The position numbers and the translations under genes are program-made. The notes beneath the pieces are model-generated. The model had not been told where the DNA came from and ran no database searches. It saw only the letters and a program-made list of their open reading frames with translations. Below, in pieces: positions 7,141 to 14,985 of a DNA stretch of 43,558 nucleotides (its first letter is position 1; each line of letters begins with the position of its first letter). The stretch lies in assembly GCA_052389755.1 (NCBI GenBank), contig JBQTHP010000044.1:1-43558 (forward strand), read 5' to 3'. Origin of the DNA: JBQTHP01 sp052389755 (GTDB taxonomy: Bacteria; Pseudomonadota; Gammaproteobacteria; Steroidobacterales; Steroidobacteraceae).

Positions 7141-8330
7141 ATGGCAAGCAATCGTGGAATCACCTACGTCGGACCAGGAAAGGTCGAGGTTCGAAGCATC
7201 GACTTTCCGAAGTTGGTCGGCCCTGGCGGAAGGCGATGCGATCACGGTGTGACCTGAAGATCGTGACCACGAATATCTGCGGCAGCGATCAGCACATGGT
7301 GAGAGGTCGAACCACCGCGCCCGCAGGCCTCGTTCTCGGTCATGAGATCACCGGAGAGGTGATCGAAGCCGGACGCGACGTGGAGTTCATCAAGGTCGGG
7401 GATCTGGTTTCGGTCCCGTTCAATGTGGCCTGCGGTCCCTGCCGGAACTGCAAGGAGCGCGCGACAGGAGTTTGTCTGAACGTCAACCCGGCGCGCGCGG
7501 GTGGTGCTTACGGTTACGTGGACATGGGCGGCTGGATCGGCGGCCAAGCCGAGTACGTCATGGTGCCCTATGCCGACTTCAATCTCCTCAAGTTTCCTGA
7601 CAAAGCCCAGGCGATGGAAAAGATTCAGGACCTGACGTGTCTTTCCGACATCCTGCCGACGGGCTACCACGGTTGTGTGTCGGCCGGTGTCTCCACCGGA
7701 GCGACGGTGCTGATCTCAGGCGCGGGACCTGTCGGGCTCGCGGCCGCGGCGTCTGCCTTCCTGCTGGGCGCCTCAGTCGTCATCGTGGCGGATTTCAATG
7801 ATCAGCGGCTCGCGCAGGCGCATTCGTTCGGCTGCGAAACGATCGATCTGTCACGAGGCGGCACCATCGCGGAGCGTATCGAGCAGATTCTGCGTGTGCC
7901 CGAAGTCGATTGCGCAATCGATTGCGTGGGCTTCGAAGCGAAGGGGCAGCGCGGCGAGGATGAACCCGCAACGGTGCTCAATCAATTGATGGAAGCCACC
8001 CGCGCGGCAGGCGCCATCGGGATTCCGGGTCTGTACGTCACCGATGATCCTCGAGCGAGCGACCGGGCTGCGAAGTCTGGCAATCTCAGTATTCGCCTCG
8101 GCCTCGGATGGGCCAAATCGCACACCCTTTCCACGGGTCAGACGCCGGTCATGAAATACAACCGGGGTCTGATGATGGCCATCCTCCACGAGCGCATTCA
8201 CATTGCCAGGGCCGTCAACACGACGGTCATAGCGCTCGACGATGCGACGCGGGGCTATGCAGATTTCGACAAAGGCGCTGACAGAAAATTTGTGATCGAT
8301 CCTCACGGCAACGTGAAGAAGGCAGCCTGA
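7141..8330 (+). pseudogene. fdhA: Glutathione-independent formaldehyde dehydrogenase with an apparent 1-base frameshift
   Basis: Zinc alcohol dehydrogenase of the Pseudomonas FdhA type, which oxidises formaldehyde with NAD and no glutathione. Seen: NICGSDQH and GHE (catalytic zinc), CGPCRNCKERATGVC (structural zinc), GAGPVGLAAAA (NAD site), and GLGWAKSH near the C-terminus. The ATG at 7141 has AAGGAG upstream and encodes MASNRGITYVGPGKVEVRSI, the normal N-terminus. This frame hits TGA at 7255. The rest continues one frame over from LKIVTTNICG. Restoring one C in ACCTG at about 7253-7255 gives a full-length protein. Either a real mutation or a sequencing error. A 364-residue product could start at ATG 7236 but would lack about 38 N-terminal residues and has poor ribosome-site spacing. 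Confidence 0.85.
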
Positions 8331-8332
8331 AG

Positions 8333-9122
8333 ATGCGAACAGGAACGACGGAGCACGACACGCTGCAGAGTTTCGGCAATCTCAGGCGCTGCAGAATCAT
8401 GGCTGCGAATGGCGAAGTCGGTGGCGTTCGTGACATCTACTTCGACGATGAGCAGTGGGTCGTGCGCTACCTCGTCGTCGATACGGGTGGGTGGCTGAGC
8501 GGACGAAGCGTACTGATCTCGCCGTACGCCGTACGCTTCATCAATTGGGACCGACACACGATCGTGATCAGTCTCTCGCGCGATCAGGTGAAACACAGCC
8601 CGGGAATCGACACTGACAAACCGGTTTCCAGGCAACAGGAAGCAGAGTATCACCGCTATTACGGCTACCCACCGTACTGGCCCTGCGCAAGCTACTGGGC
8701 CCTGGGGCGCGATGCCGCAGGTCGTGCCGCCCGATCCGCAGATTCGCGCCGCGGCCGAAGCGGCGAGGCGCGCCGACGCAGACCGCGTCGGTGCGGATGC
8801 GCATCTGCGCAGCAGTGAGGCCGTGCACGGTTACGGCATTCAGGCATCCGATGATTTCGTCGGTCGGGTCGCGGACTTCCTGTTCGACGAAGAGACCTGG
8901 GCCATCCGGTATCTGGTTGCCGGTACAGGCAAGTGGTTGGACCGTCCGCAGCTGCTGGTTGCCTCGCACTCGGTCCGGGAAGTGAATTGGGCCGAACGAA
9001 CGCTCAGCGTGAGTTTGACGCGCCGTGAGGTCGACAGCAGTCCGGAATACGATCCCGAGCACCTGCCCTCTCGAGAGTACTTCGAGGCGCATGCAGACTC
9101 AGGATTCAGGAGCACGTCATGA
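8333..9122 (+). pseudogene. Double PRC-barrel protein with an apparent frameshift
   Basis: Two PRC-barrel domains in different frames. The first frame (8333-8818) has VGGVRDIYFDDEQWVVRYLV followed by SGRSVLISPYAV. The second (8712-9122) has VGRVADFLFDEETWAIRYLV and LDRPQLLVASHSV. In the first frame the sequence after YYGYPPYWPCASYWALG turns into Arg-rich nonsense, while the other frame carries on sensibly as MPQVVPPDPQIRAAAEAARR. One extra base in the G run near 8704-8707 would explain this, giving a normal two-PRC protein of about 262 residues. If the sequence is right, two separate proteins may be made. PRC barrels mediate protein or RNA contacts. The ATG at 8333 follows the fdhA stop by 2 bases. 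Confidence 0.75.
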
Positions 9123-9523
9123 GACACGAGTTACGATCCCTGCTCATCGGAATGGCGGCTGTCGCAGCGACGTTCGCGTCGGGCATCGCCAGCGCGGACA
9201 CGCTCTATACCGTCGAGGACGGAAACAAGGTCGATGCCAAAACGCTGGCGGGTTGGAAGACATGGCGCGCTCTCGCGTGTGAACGTTGCCACGGTGCCGA
9301 ACAGGAAGGGCTCGTCGGCCCGTCGCTCGTGGAGTCGCTGAAACGGCTCACCAAGGAAGAGTTCCATACGACGGTCATGAACGGCCGACCGGTGAAGGGC
9401 ATGCCGCCGTTCAGTTCGAGCAAGATGGTCACCGAAAACTGGGAGAACCTGTACGCCTATCTCAAGGGTCGCTCGGACGACCGCATACGGCCCGGGCGGC
9501 TCTCACCGCTCGATGATGACTAG
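9119..9523 (+). CDS. Periplasmic c-type cytochrome
   Basis: A 134-residue protein with a signal peptide (RSLLIGMAAVAATFASGIASA, cleavage near residue 26) and one heme c site, CERCH, at 54-58. The distal Met is likely in the GMPPFSSSKM segment. A monoheme class I cytochrome c for periplasmic electron transfer. The ATGA overlap with the PRC gene shows translational coupling. Its electron donor is unknown; no periplasmic dehydrogenase lies next to it. Confidence 0.88.
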   Translation: MRHELRSLLIGMAAVAATFASGIASADTLYTVEDGNKVDAKTLAGWKTWRALACERCHGAEQEGLVGPSLVESLKRLTKEEFHTTVMNGRPVKGMPPFSSSKMVTENWENLYAYLKGRSDDRIRPGRLSPLDDD

Positions 9524-9537
9524 AGCGGAGTGACGAG

Positions 9538-9885
9538 ATGTCGAAAGAGATGTTGCCGCACACGACACCGCAGCTCGCCGCCACGCGCAAGCAGCTCGCG
9601 CCGGATATCCATGAGGCTTTCACGAGCTTCAGTGAGCGGGTGTTCGCCGAAGGTGCATTGCCCGCAAAGACCAAGCAACTGATTGCGGTTGCCGCCGCGC
9701 ACATTACCCAGTGTCCGTACTGCATCCGCGGGCATACCCGATCGGCGCTCCGACAGGGTGCGAGCTCCGAGGAGATCATGGAGGCGATCTGGGTCGCAGC
9801 CGAGATGCGCGCTGGTGCTGCCTACGCGCATTCGGTTCTTGCGCTCGACACGATCGATGAGATGAAAAGCGGACAGAAGACGTGA
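9538..9885 (+). CDS. Carboxymuconolactone decarboxylase/AhpD-like protein
   Basis: A 115-residue all-helical protein with ITQCPYCIRGHTRSALRQGAS: the CxxC...H motif (C59, C62, H66) of AhpD-like alkylhydroperoxidases. Residues 39-55, GALPAKTKQLIAVAAAH, are also typical. AhpD uses this motif as a peroxidase/thiol-disulfide centre. In this stress-related gene run a peroxidase role is more likely than carboxymuconolactone decarboxylation, which lacks the CxxC motif. It ends in a 4-base overlap with the next gene. Confidence 0.88.
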   Translation: MSKEMLPHTTPQLAATRKQLAPDIHEAFTSFSERVFAEGALPAKTKQLIAVAAAHITQCPYCIRGHTRSALRQGASSEEIMEAIWVAAEMRAGAAYAHSVLALDTIDEMKSGQKT

Positions 9886-10232
9886 TACTCGTCAAACGCG
9901 CTTACGAGCCTCGCGCACGCGGTGACGGCAGACGAATCCTGGTCGAACGTCTCTGGCCGCGAGGCATGAAAAAGGAGGCTCTCGAGGCCGACGCGTGGCT
10001 GAAAGAGGTGGCCCCGAGCACGGCGCTGCGCAAGTGGTACGGACATCGGGTGGAGCGCTGGGACGAATTCCGTCGGCGCTACAAAAAGGAATTGAACGCA
10101 AATCAGGAAGCCTGGAACCCGCTGCTCGAGGCGAGCAGGCGCGGTACGGTCACGTTGCTCTACAGCGCTCATGATGTCGAGCACAATGGTGCAGTCGTTC
10201 TGCGCGATTACCTCATCCGGCGAAGCAGCTGA
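9882..10232 (+). CDS. DUF488 family protein
   Basis: A 116-residue protein starting at GTG 9882 inside the stop of the AhpD-like gene. The blocks VKRAYEPRARGDGRRILVERLWPRG, WLKEVAPSTALRKWYGH and LLYSAHDVEHNGAVVLRDYL are those of the DUF488/YeaO family. The biochemical role of the family is not established. Its place before a DNA-repair glycosylase fits a damage-response role, but this is only context. Confidence 0.88.
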   Translation: MILVKRAYEPRARGDGRRILVERLWPRGMKKEALEADAWLKEVAPSTALRKWYGHRVERWDEFRRRYKKELNANQEAWNPLLEASRRGTVTLLYSAHDVEHNGAVVLRDYLIRRSS

Positions 10233-10286
10233 AGGCGGATCATCACCCAACTGATCACCCGATCGCCGTTTCATCTCGAGGCCACG

Positions 10287-11186
10287 GTGCGCGTGTTGCA
10301 GCGACGGCCTGCCAATCGTGTGGACGTATGGGAAGGCGGTCGCTACCTGCGCGTGTTGTCGACGGCGGACTCGTGCGTGCTCGTCGAAGTTGAGGATCGC
10401 GGCACCATCGACGAGCCCGACGTCCGGTTCGTCGTTCGATCAGGCAACCCGCCCCCAGCGCATCGTGCAACCCTCGGGCGGACGCTGAGGAGGGTGCTCG
10501 GTCTCGATGTGGATCCGCAGCCCTTTCAGAATCTGGCACTGGCCGAGCCGACGCTTCGTGCTGCGGCACTCGCGCTGCGCGGTCTGCGGCCTCCACGATT
10601 CGCCGAGCTGTTCGAGGCGTTTGCGAGCGTGGTACCGTTTCAGCAGGTGAGTCTGGATGCGGGCGTGGCCATCGTGGGCCGACTGGTCGAACGCTTCGGG
10701 CAGCCTGTGGATCATGCCGGCCGTCGGTACTACGCGTTTCCCACCGCCCGGATCATTGCGACGGCAGATGAGCACGCCTTGCGCGCATGCGGCCTGAGCT
10801 CGCGAAAGGCACAAACGCTGCAGCAGCTGAGCCGGGCGATCGAGTCGGGACGGCTGGATGAAGAGCACATCGCTTGCTTGACGACAAACGATGCGCTGGC
10901 CTCCCTGCGCGAACTGCCAGGCATCGGCCCGTGGAGCGCCGGGCTCGTATTGTTGCGCGGCTTCGGACGCCTCGATGTGTTCCCGCCGGCCGATGTCGGA
11001 GCCACGCGCACGTTGAGCACGCTGTCGCACCGCGAGCCCGGCCCGCCGCTCTGCCGTCTGATCGAGCGCTTCGGCAATCTCCGCGGCTACCTGTATTTCC
11101 TCGGGCTCGCCGCAACGCTTCTGCAGAAGGGACTCATCGTACAAGACCGCAGCGGCTCAGACCTGAAAGCGATCAGAGCGACTTGA
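10287..11186 (+). CDS. alkA: DNA-3-methyladenine glycosylase II-type HhH-GPD protein
   Basis: A 299-residue HhH-GPD base-excision glycosylase that would remove alkylated bases from DNA. The helix-hairpin-helix is LRELPGIGPWSAGLVLLRGF at about 207-226. The catalytic Asp is D236 in FPPADVGATR. The N-terminal domain before it is AlkA-like. No ATG exists further upstream before the in-frame stop at 10230. GTG 10287 is the first usual start, although residues coded just before it (RSPFHLEAT) resemble the family N-terminus, so a CTG start at 10251 is possible. It overlaps the convergent cytochrome gene by 14 bases. Confidence 0.85.
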   Translation: MRVLQRRPANRVDVWEGGRYLRVLSTADSCVLVEVEDRGTIDEPDVRFVVRSGNPPPAHRATLGRTLRRVLGLDVDPQPFQNLALAEPTLRAAALALRGLRPPRFAELFEAFASVVPFQQVSLDAGVAIVGRLVERFGQPVDHAGRRYYAFPTARIIATADEHALRACGLSSRKAQTLQQLSRAIESGRLDEEHIACLTTNDALASLRELPGIGPWSAGLVLLRGFGRLDVFPPADVGATRTLSTLSHREPGPPLCRLIERFGNLRGYLYFLGLAATLLQKGLIVQDRSGSDLKAIRAT

Positions 11187-12543
11187 GGTATTCGACGAGA
11201 TCCGCACGCTCGGCGTCGGACAATCCGAGCTTGAAGAACTCATCGTAATGGTCGATGACGTCGCCGAGCGTTGCGAAACGACCATCGTGATAGAAGCCGC
11301 CCTTGGTGTGGGTCCATAGTCCCTTGAGGGGCGAGGTGCGGTAATGCTCGTCCGGTGAGCGATCGGACTGGAAGCTGTCGATACCGATCTCATCCGGTCG
11401 GTGCATGTTCCAACCAGGCTCGGTGAATAACGGCGGCACGTGGCAGCGCGCGCAGTCAGCCTTCTCCGCGAACAGAGCTTTACCGCGCTTGGCCGCAGCA
11501 GCATTGAAGCTGCCGCGTGGCGGCTTCGGGGCCTGCAGGATTAACTGATAGACTTGTAACGGCGCAAGTTTTGCCGTGACGAGATCCGGGTCGTGGCGAA
11601 CATCGCCGAAACCGGCCACCGCGGCGATCGGGAACTTGACTGCATCGTTCAAACGAGGATCGTAGAAAACGCCTTGGCCCTGCATTTCCAGATTGGCCAC
11701 AAAGCCATTCCAATGTGTGACCGATCCCCAACCTGTCCAGGTGTGCAGGTTGACGCCGGCGAGCCCAAATGCTGGCGGCAACAGCGTCGCGGCAGGTTTG
11801 CCGTCCGGGCGGGTTGCCTTACCGTCCATCAACAACTCGGCGTCGAATTTACCTGGACCCCAGCTTCGCAGGACGGTGCGCACCGTGGCCGCATCGATCG
11901 TCGGATGAACCACGGCCAGCAGATCGACCAACGGTTGCACATTCGGAGCAAGCGCGATGATCGCACCGACGTTCAAATCGCGAGCTGCCCAGCCATCGAG
12001 CCGTTCACCGATTCCCGGAGCGAAGGAGTCGTCCACGTCCGAATGGCACAGCGCACAGGTGATGCCGACCGACTCGAGGCGTTGGCCCGTGTCATCGAAG
12101 AAGCCCCGTACGCCCACCACCGCATCGAGTCTCAACAACGCGAGCGTAGTCGCCGGATTGGAGAGATCGACCCGACCCTTTCGCAAGTCATTGCGCAGTT
12201 TCCGCGGGAGTGCTTCGACGTCGACCTTGAGGCCGACATCGAGCGCCGTTTCTGGACTCACTCCAGCCCCGACTCCGCCATTAGCGGCACCTGCAATGGC
12301 TTCGTGCAAACGCAGCGCGTCACCCCAGAAAGCCTCATCGCCGAACGTGTCGAATCGGAAGATCTGCCGGCCGCGTTCGATTTCCTCGACCGCGTTCGCG
12401 AAGTTGCGCTGATCGTGCCTGGAAAGCCGGGAGTAAGCATCGTGAGACTCTGCCGTGTCTTCAGACGACACTGCCACAGCCACCATTCCGAGCACTCCCG
12501 CAAAAACTACCGAGGCGAAGGCAGTGGCGTAGCAGCGTGACAT
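11173..12543 (-). CDS. Di-heme c-type cytochrome, CCP/MauG-like C-terminal domain
   Basis: A 456-residue exported protein. Signal peptide at 1-26. Heme c motifs at CALCH 163-167 and CARCH 364-368. The C-terminal part, CHVPPLFTEPG then FYHDGRFATLGDVIDHYDEF and SDAERADLVEYLKSL, follows the cytochrome c peroxidase/MauG pattern. The first heme domain is less standard. I do not know a characterised homologue; a peroxidase or another periplasmic oxidoreductase is possible. CAGGAG precedes the ATG at 12543. An in-frame alternative start at 12576 has its own copy of the same ribosome site through a 31-base duplication. Paralogue of the divergent gene at 12778. Confidence 0.85.
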   Translation of the reverse strand: MSRCYATAFASVVFAGVLGMVAVAVSSEDTAESHDAYSRLSRHDQRNFANAVEEIERGRQIFRFDTFGDEAFWGDALRLHEAIAGAANGGVGAGVSPETALDVGLKVDVEALPRKLRNDLRKGRVDLSNPATTLALLRLDAVVGVRGFFDDTGQRLESVGITCALCHSDVDDSFAPGIGERLDGWAARDLNVGAIIALAPNVQPLVDLLAVVHPTIDAATVRTVLRSWGPGKFDAELLMDGKATRPDGKPAATLLPPAFGLAGVNLHTWTGWGSVTHWNGFVANLEMQGQGVFYDPRLNDAVKFPIAAVAGFGDVRHDPDLVTAKLAPLQVYQLILQAPKPPRGSFNAAAAKRGKALFAEKADCARCHVPPLFTEPGWNMHRPDEIGIDSFQSDRSPDEHYRTSPLKGLWTHTKGGFYHDGRFATLGDVIDHYDEFFKLGLSDAERADLVEYLKSL

Positions 12544-12548
12544 TTCGG

Positions 12549-12599
12549 ACTCCTGAAGCAATCGATGCCTAAGCATCGTACTCCTGAAGCAATCGGTGC
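12549..12599. repeat. Tandem direct repeat in the leader of the minus-strand di-heme cytochrome gene
   Basis: ACTCCTGAAGCAATCGATGC at 12549-12568 and the same with one change (GGTGC end) at 12580-12599, 31 bases apart. On the coding strand each copy carries CAGGAG. The upstream copy is followed by an ATG (12576), so the ribosome binding region is duplicated. Confidence 0.8.
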
Positions 12600-12619
12600 A
12601 TTTGCAGCAAATCGTTACA

Positions 12620-12633
12620 GTTACCGAAGTAAC
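12620..12633. promoter_or_regulatory. GTTAC-N4-GTAAC palindrome, Crp/Fnr-type operator candidate
   Basis: GTTACCGAAGTAAC is an exact 5-4-5 palindrome in the divergent region of the two di-heme cytochrome genes. Crp/Fnr proteins bind sites of exactly this geometry, and a gene of that family lies 1.4 kb away at 14142-14843. The link is inferred. Confidence 0.5.
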
Positions 12634-12777
12634 ACTCGGCACGGGCGTACGATCCCACGCGTTCACGACGCAGCTCAATCCGCGTAGACTTCGTCAAAAC
12701 ACAGATGCACATTGGTGCTCGGCATCGTGAGCGTGGTCTCCAGCAGGTTCACTTCGGTATCTCCGCAGGAGAGTGCC

Positions 12778-14103
12778 ATGACGTTCGCAAAGCATTGGAT
12801 AGGTGGCTGCGCGATAGCGCTCACGGGATTGGGTGTCGTGGTGTCTCCGGCAAAGGACGCTGGATACGACCAGCAGATTCAGGACCACGCCGCACGAATG
12901 CTTGAAGAGGGCCGCAAGATATTCCGATTCGATACTTTCGGATCGGAGGATTTCTGGGGCGGCAAGCTGCGGCTGCATGAAGCCATCGTCGGTACGAAAC
13001 TCGGCGGAGTCGGCGAAGGAGTGAGCCCGAAGACCGCGCTCGCACTTGGGCTGAAGGTTGATTCCGATGCGCTGCCTGCCGAGCTCGTCGCCAAGATCAA
13101 GGCGAACCAGGTCGACATGGGGGATCCGGCGACCACGGCCGCTTTGTTGAAACTCAACACAGTCGTCGGGGTGACCGGCTTCTTCAACCGTGATGGCAGA
13201 CTCCAGTCCTTGGGCGTCCAGTGCGCACTCTGTCATTCAACGGTTGACGACTCGTTCACCGCTGGTATTGGCAAGCGCCTCGACGGTTGGGGCAATCGCG
13301 ACCTCAACATCGGTGCAATCGTTGCCATCGCGCCCAACCTCAAGCCGTTCAGCGAGCTGCTGGGTGTCGACGTGGCCACCGTCAAAAGCGTGCTGAGCAG
13401 CTGGGGCCCGGGTCGTTATGACGCCGAATTGAACATGGACGGAAAGGCCAGGCGGCCAGACGGCAAGAGCGCTGCCACATTGATGCCCTCTGCGTTCGGC
13501 CTGGCGGGCGTGAACAATCACACCTGGACGGGTGGATGGGGCACTGTCACTTATTGGAACGCGTACGTCGCCAACACTCAGATGTACGGCAAAGGCACTT
13601 TCATTGACTCGCGTCTGGAGAATGCCGACCAATATCCGATCGCCGCCAAGGCTGGATGGGGCCACAAGCGCGATAAGGTCGACCTCATTACGGCAAAACT
13701 GCCGGCCTTGCACTTCTATCAGCTTGCGATGCCGACTCCCAAGGCTCCCAAAGGCAGCTTCAACACACAAGCGGCTACGCGCGGAGAGACGCTGTTCAAT
13801 GGTGTGGCCAGGTGCGCCACCTGCCACGTTCCGCCGCTATTCACCGAGCCTGGCCACAACCTGCATGCGGCGAAGGACATCGGCATCGACGATTTCCAGG
13901 CGAGCCGCGGGCCGGGACGCAGCTACGTCACTACACCGTTGCGAGCTCTGTTCGATGACAAAAAGATTCATAAGCACGGCTTCTACCACGACGGTCGTTT
14001 TGCCACGCTCCAGGAGGTCGTCGATCATTACGATGGTTTCCTGAAATTGCGGCTGAGCGACAAAGACAAGGCGGATCTCATCGAATATCTGAGATCCTTG
14101 TGA
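12778..14103 (+). CDS. Di-heme c-type cytochrome, paralogue of the divergent gene
   Basis: A 441-residue exported protein with a signal peptide at about 1-25. Heme motifs are CALCH 149-153 and CATCH 346-350. It shares long blocks with the protein at 11173-12543: IFRFDTFG, GFF...GITC/GVQCALCHS.VDDSF.GIG.RLDGW, GLAGVN.HTWTG, CHVPPLFTEPG and FYHDGRFATL. The two are full-length paralogues facing apart. The start at 12778 is set by AGGAGAG upstream and the signal peptide; the frame is open to 12712. CCP/MauG-like in the last third. Function unknown. Confidence 0.85.
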   Translation: MTFAKHWIGGCAIALTGLGVVVSPAKDAGYDQQIQDHAARMLEEGRKIFRFDTFGSEDFWGGKLRLHEAIVGTKLGGVGEGVSPKTALALGLKVDSDALPAELVAKIKANQVDMGDPATTAALLKLNTVVGVTGFFNRDGRLQSLGVQCALCHSTVDDSFTAGIGKRLDGWGNRDLNIGAIVAIAPNLKPFSELLGVDVATVKSVLSSWGPGRYDAELNMDGKARRPDGKSAATLMPSAFGLAGVNNHTWTGGWGTVTYWNAYVANTQMYGKGTFIDSRLENADQYPIAAKAGWGHKRDKVDLITAKLPALHFYQLAMPTPKAPKGSFNTQAATRGETLFNGVARCATCHVPPLFTEPGHNLHAAKDIGIDDFQASRGPGRSYVTTPLRALFDDKKIHKHGFYHDGRFATLQEVVDHYDGFLKLRLSDKDKADLIEYLRSL

Positions 14104-14141
14104 ACGGCCGCGAGACGCGCATCAGGATTGGTCATGTAGCG

Positions 14142-14843
14142 TCACCAGCTTGCGAGGGCTCTCATGTCGACGAGCAAATGCCCGCGCGGCGAATATTGCA
14201 CGACGCCGCGCCGCCGTAAGGAATTGAGCGCGGTCGAGACTCTCTCCCGGCGTGCAATCACCATTTGCGAGAGCTCTTTCTGCGTCAGGTACGTCGTAAT
14301 CTCGATGCGCTCTCCAAACGGCTGGCCAAACTTGCCGACGAGACTCTTGAGGACGTCGATCAGCCGTTGCATGACATCGTCTGCGGCGAGCCTGTTCACC
14401 TGGTCGTAGCACTCGGAAAGCGCGCTGCAGAATATTCCGACAATGTCGTGCAGCAGAGCCGGATGTTTGGCGAGCGTGTGTACGATCTCATCGAAGACGA
14501 CGGGGACTGCTTCTGTACGTTCCAGCGCCACGGCGCGATCCCGACGCACGGGAAACTGGGCAGAGAGCTCTCCCACGACGTCCCCTTCTTTGCGAAGGTC
14601 GTAGATGACCTCACGCCCGTCACCGGTGATGGTGCCGACCTTCACGACACCGGTTCGAATAAAGAAGAAAATCCTTTCCTCAGCACCGAGCTCGTAGATC
14701 ACCTCACCCTTTTCGAAAGTCCTCGCGGCATGATTCGGCAGCAGGGTATCGCAGAATCTGCCACGAAAGATCTGCAGCAACGAACGGGACAAGCCGGCCA
14801 TACCGGATGTGATGTCATCGTTGATCCTCGGCGCGAATGGCAT
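14142..14843 (-). CDS. Crp/Fnr-family transcriptional regulator
   Basis: A 233-residue regulator. The cNMP-type beta-roll spans about 25-140, with FEKGEVIYELGAEERIFFFI and REVIYDLRKEGDVVGELSA. The C-terminal winged HTH carries LTQKELSQMVIARRERVSTALNSL followed by the wing. The RRE in the recognition helix keeps the Arg-Glu pair that Crp uses to read DNA. No Fnr-type N-terminal cysteine cluster, so not an iron-sulfur oxygen sensor of the Fnr kind. An alternative start is M15 (14801). It is convergent with the second cytochrome gene and divergent from the DUF3187 gene, and could control both. Confidence 0.9.
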   Translation of the reverse strand: MPFAPRINDDITSGMAGLSRSLLQIFRGRFCDTLLPNHAARTFEKGEVIYELGAEERIFFFIRTGVVKVGTITGDGREVIYDLRKEGDVVGELSAQFPVRRDRAVALERTEAVPVVFDEIVHTLAKHPALLHDIVGIFCSALSECYDQVNRLAADDVMQRLIDVLKSLVGKFGQPFGERIEITTYLTQKELSQMVIARRERVSTALNSLRRRGVVQYSPRGHLLVDMRALASW

Positions 14844-14985
14844 CCTGCACGCTCAAGTGGTTGCATGGGTCACCGCATAGCCCGAGCGGGCGCGGTGGTC
14901 GCAGAGAAGGACGATCCGGGCTCTTGTCAGGTTCCCGCGCCCGGGCCGGAACGCGCCGAGAGTGGTATTCGTCTACGTCATCGAC

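Noticed and set aside
11593..12540. Plus-strand 315-codon frame opposite the di-heme cytochrome
   Set aside because: The opposite strand has both heme motifs and a signal peptide; this frame has no recognisable motif.
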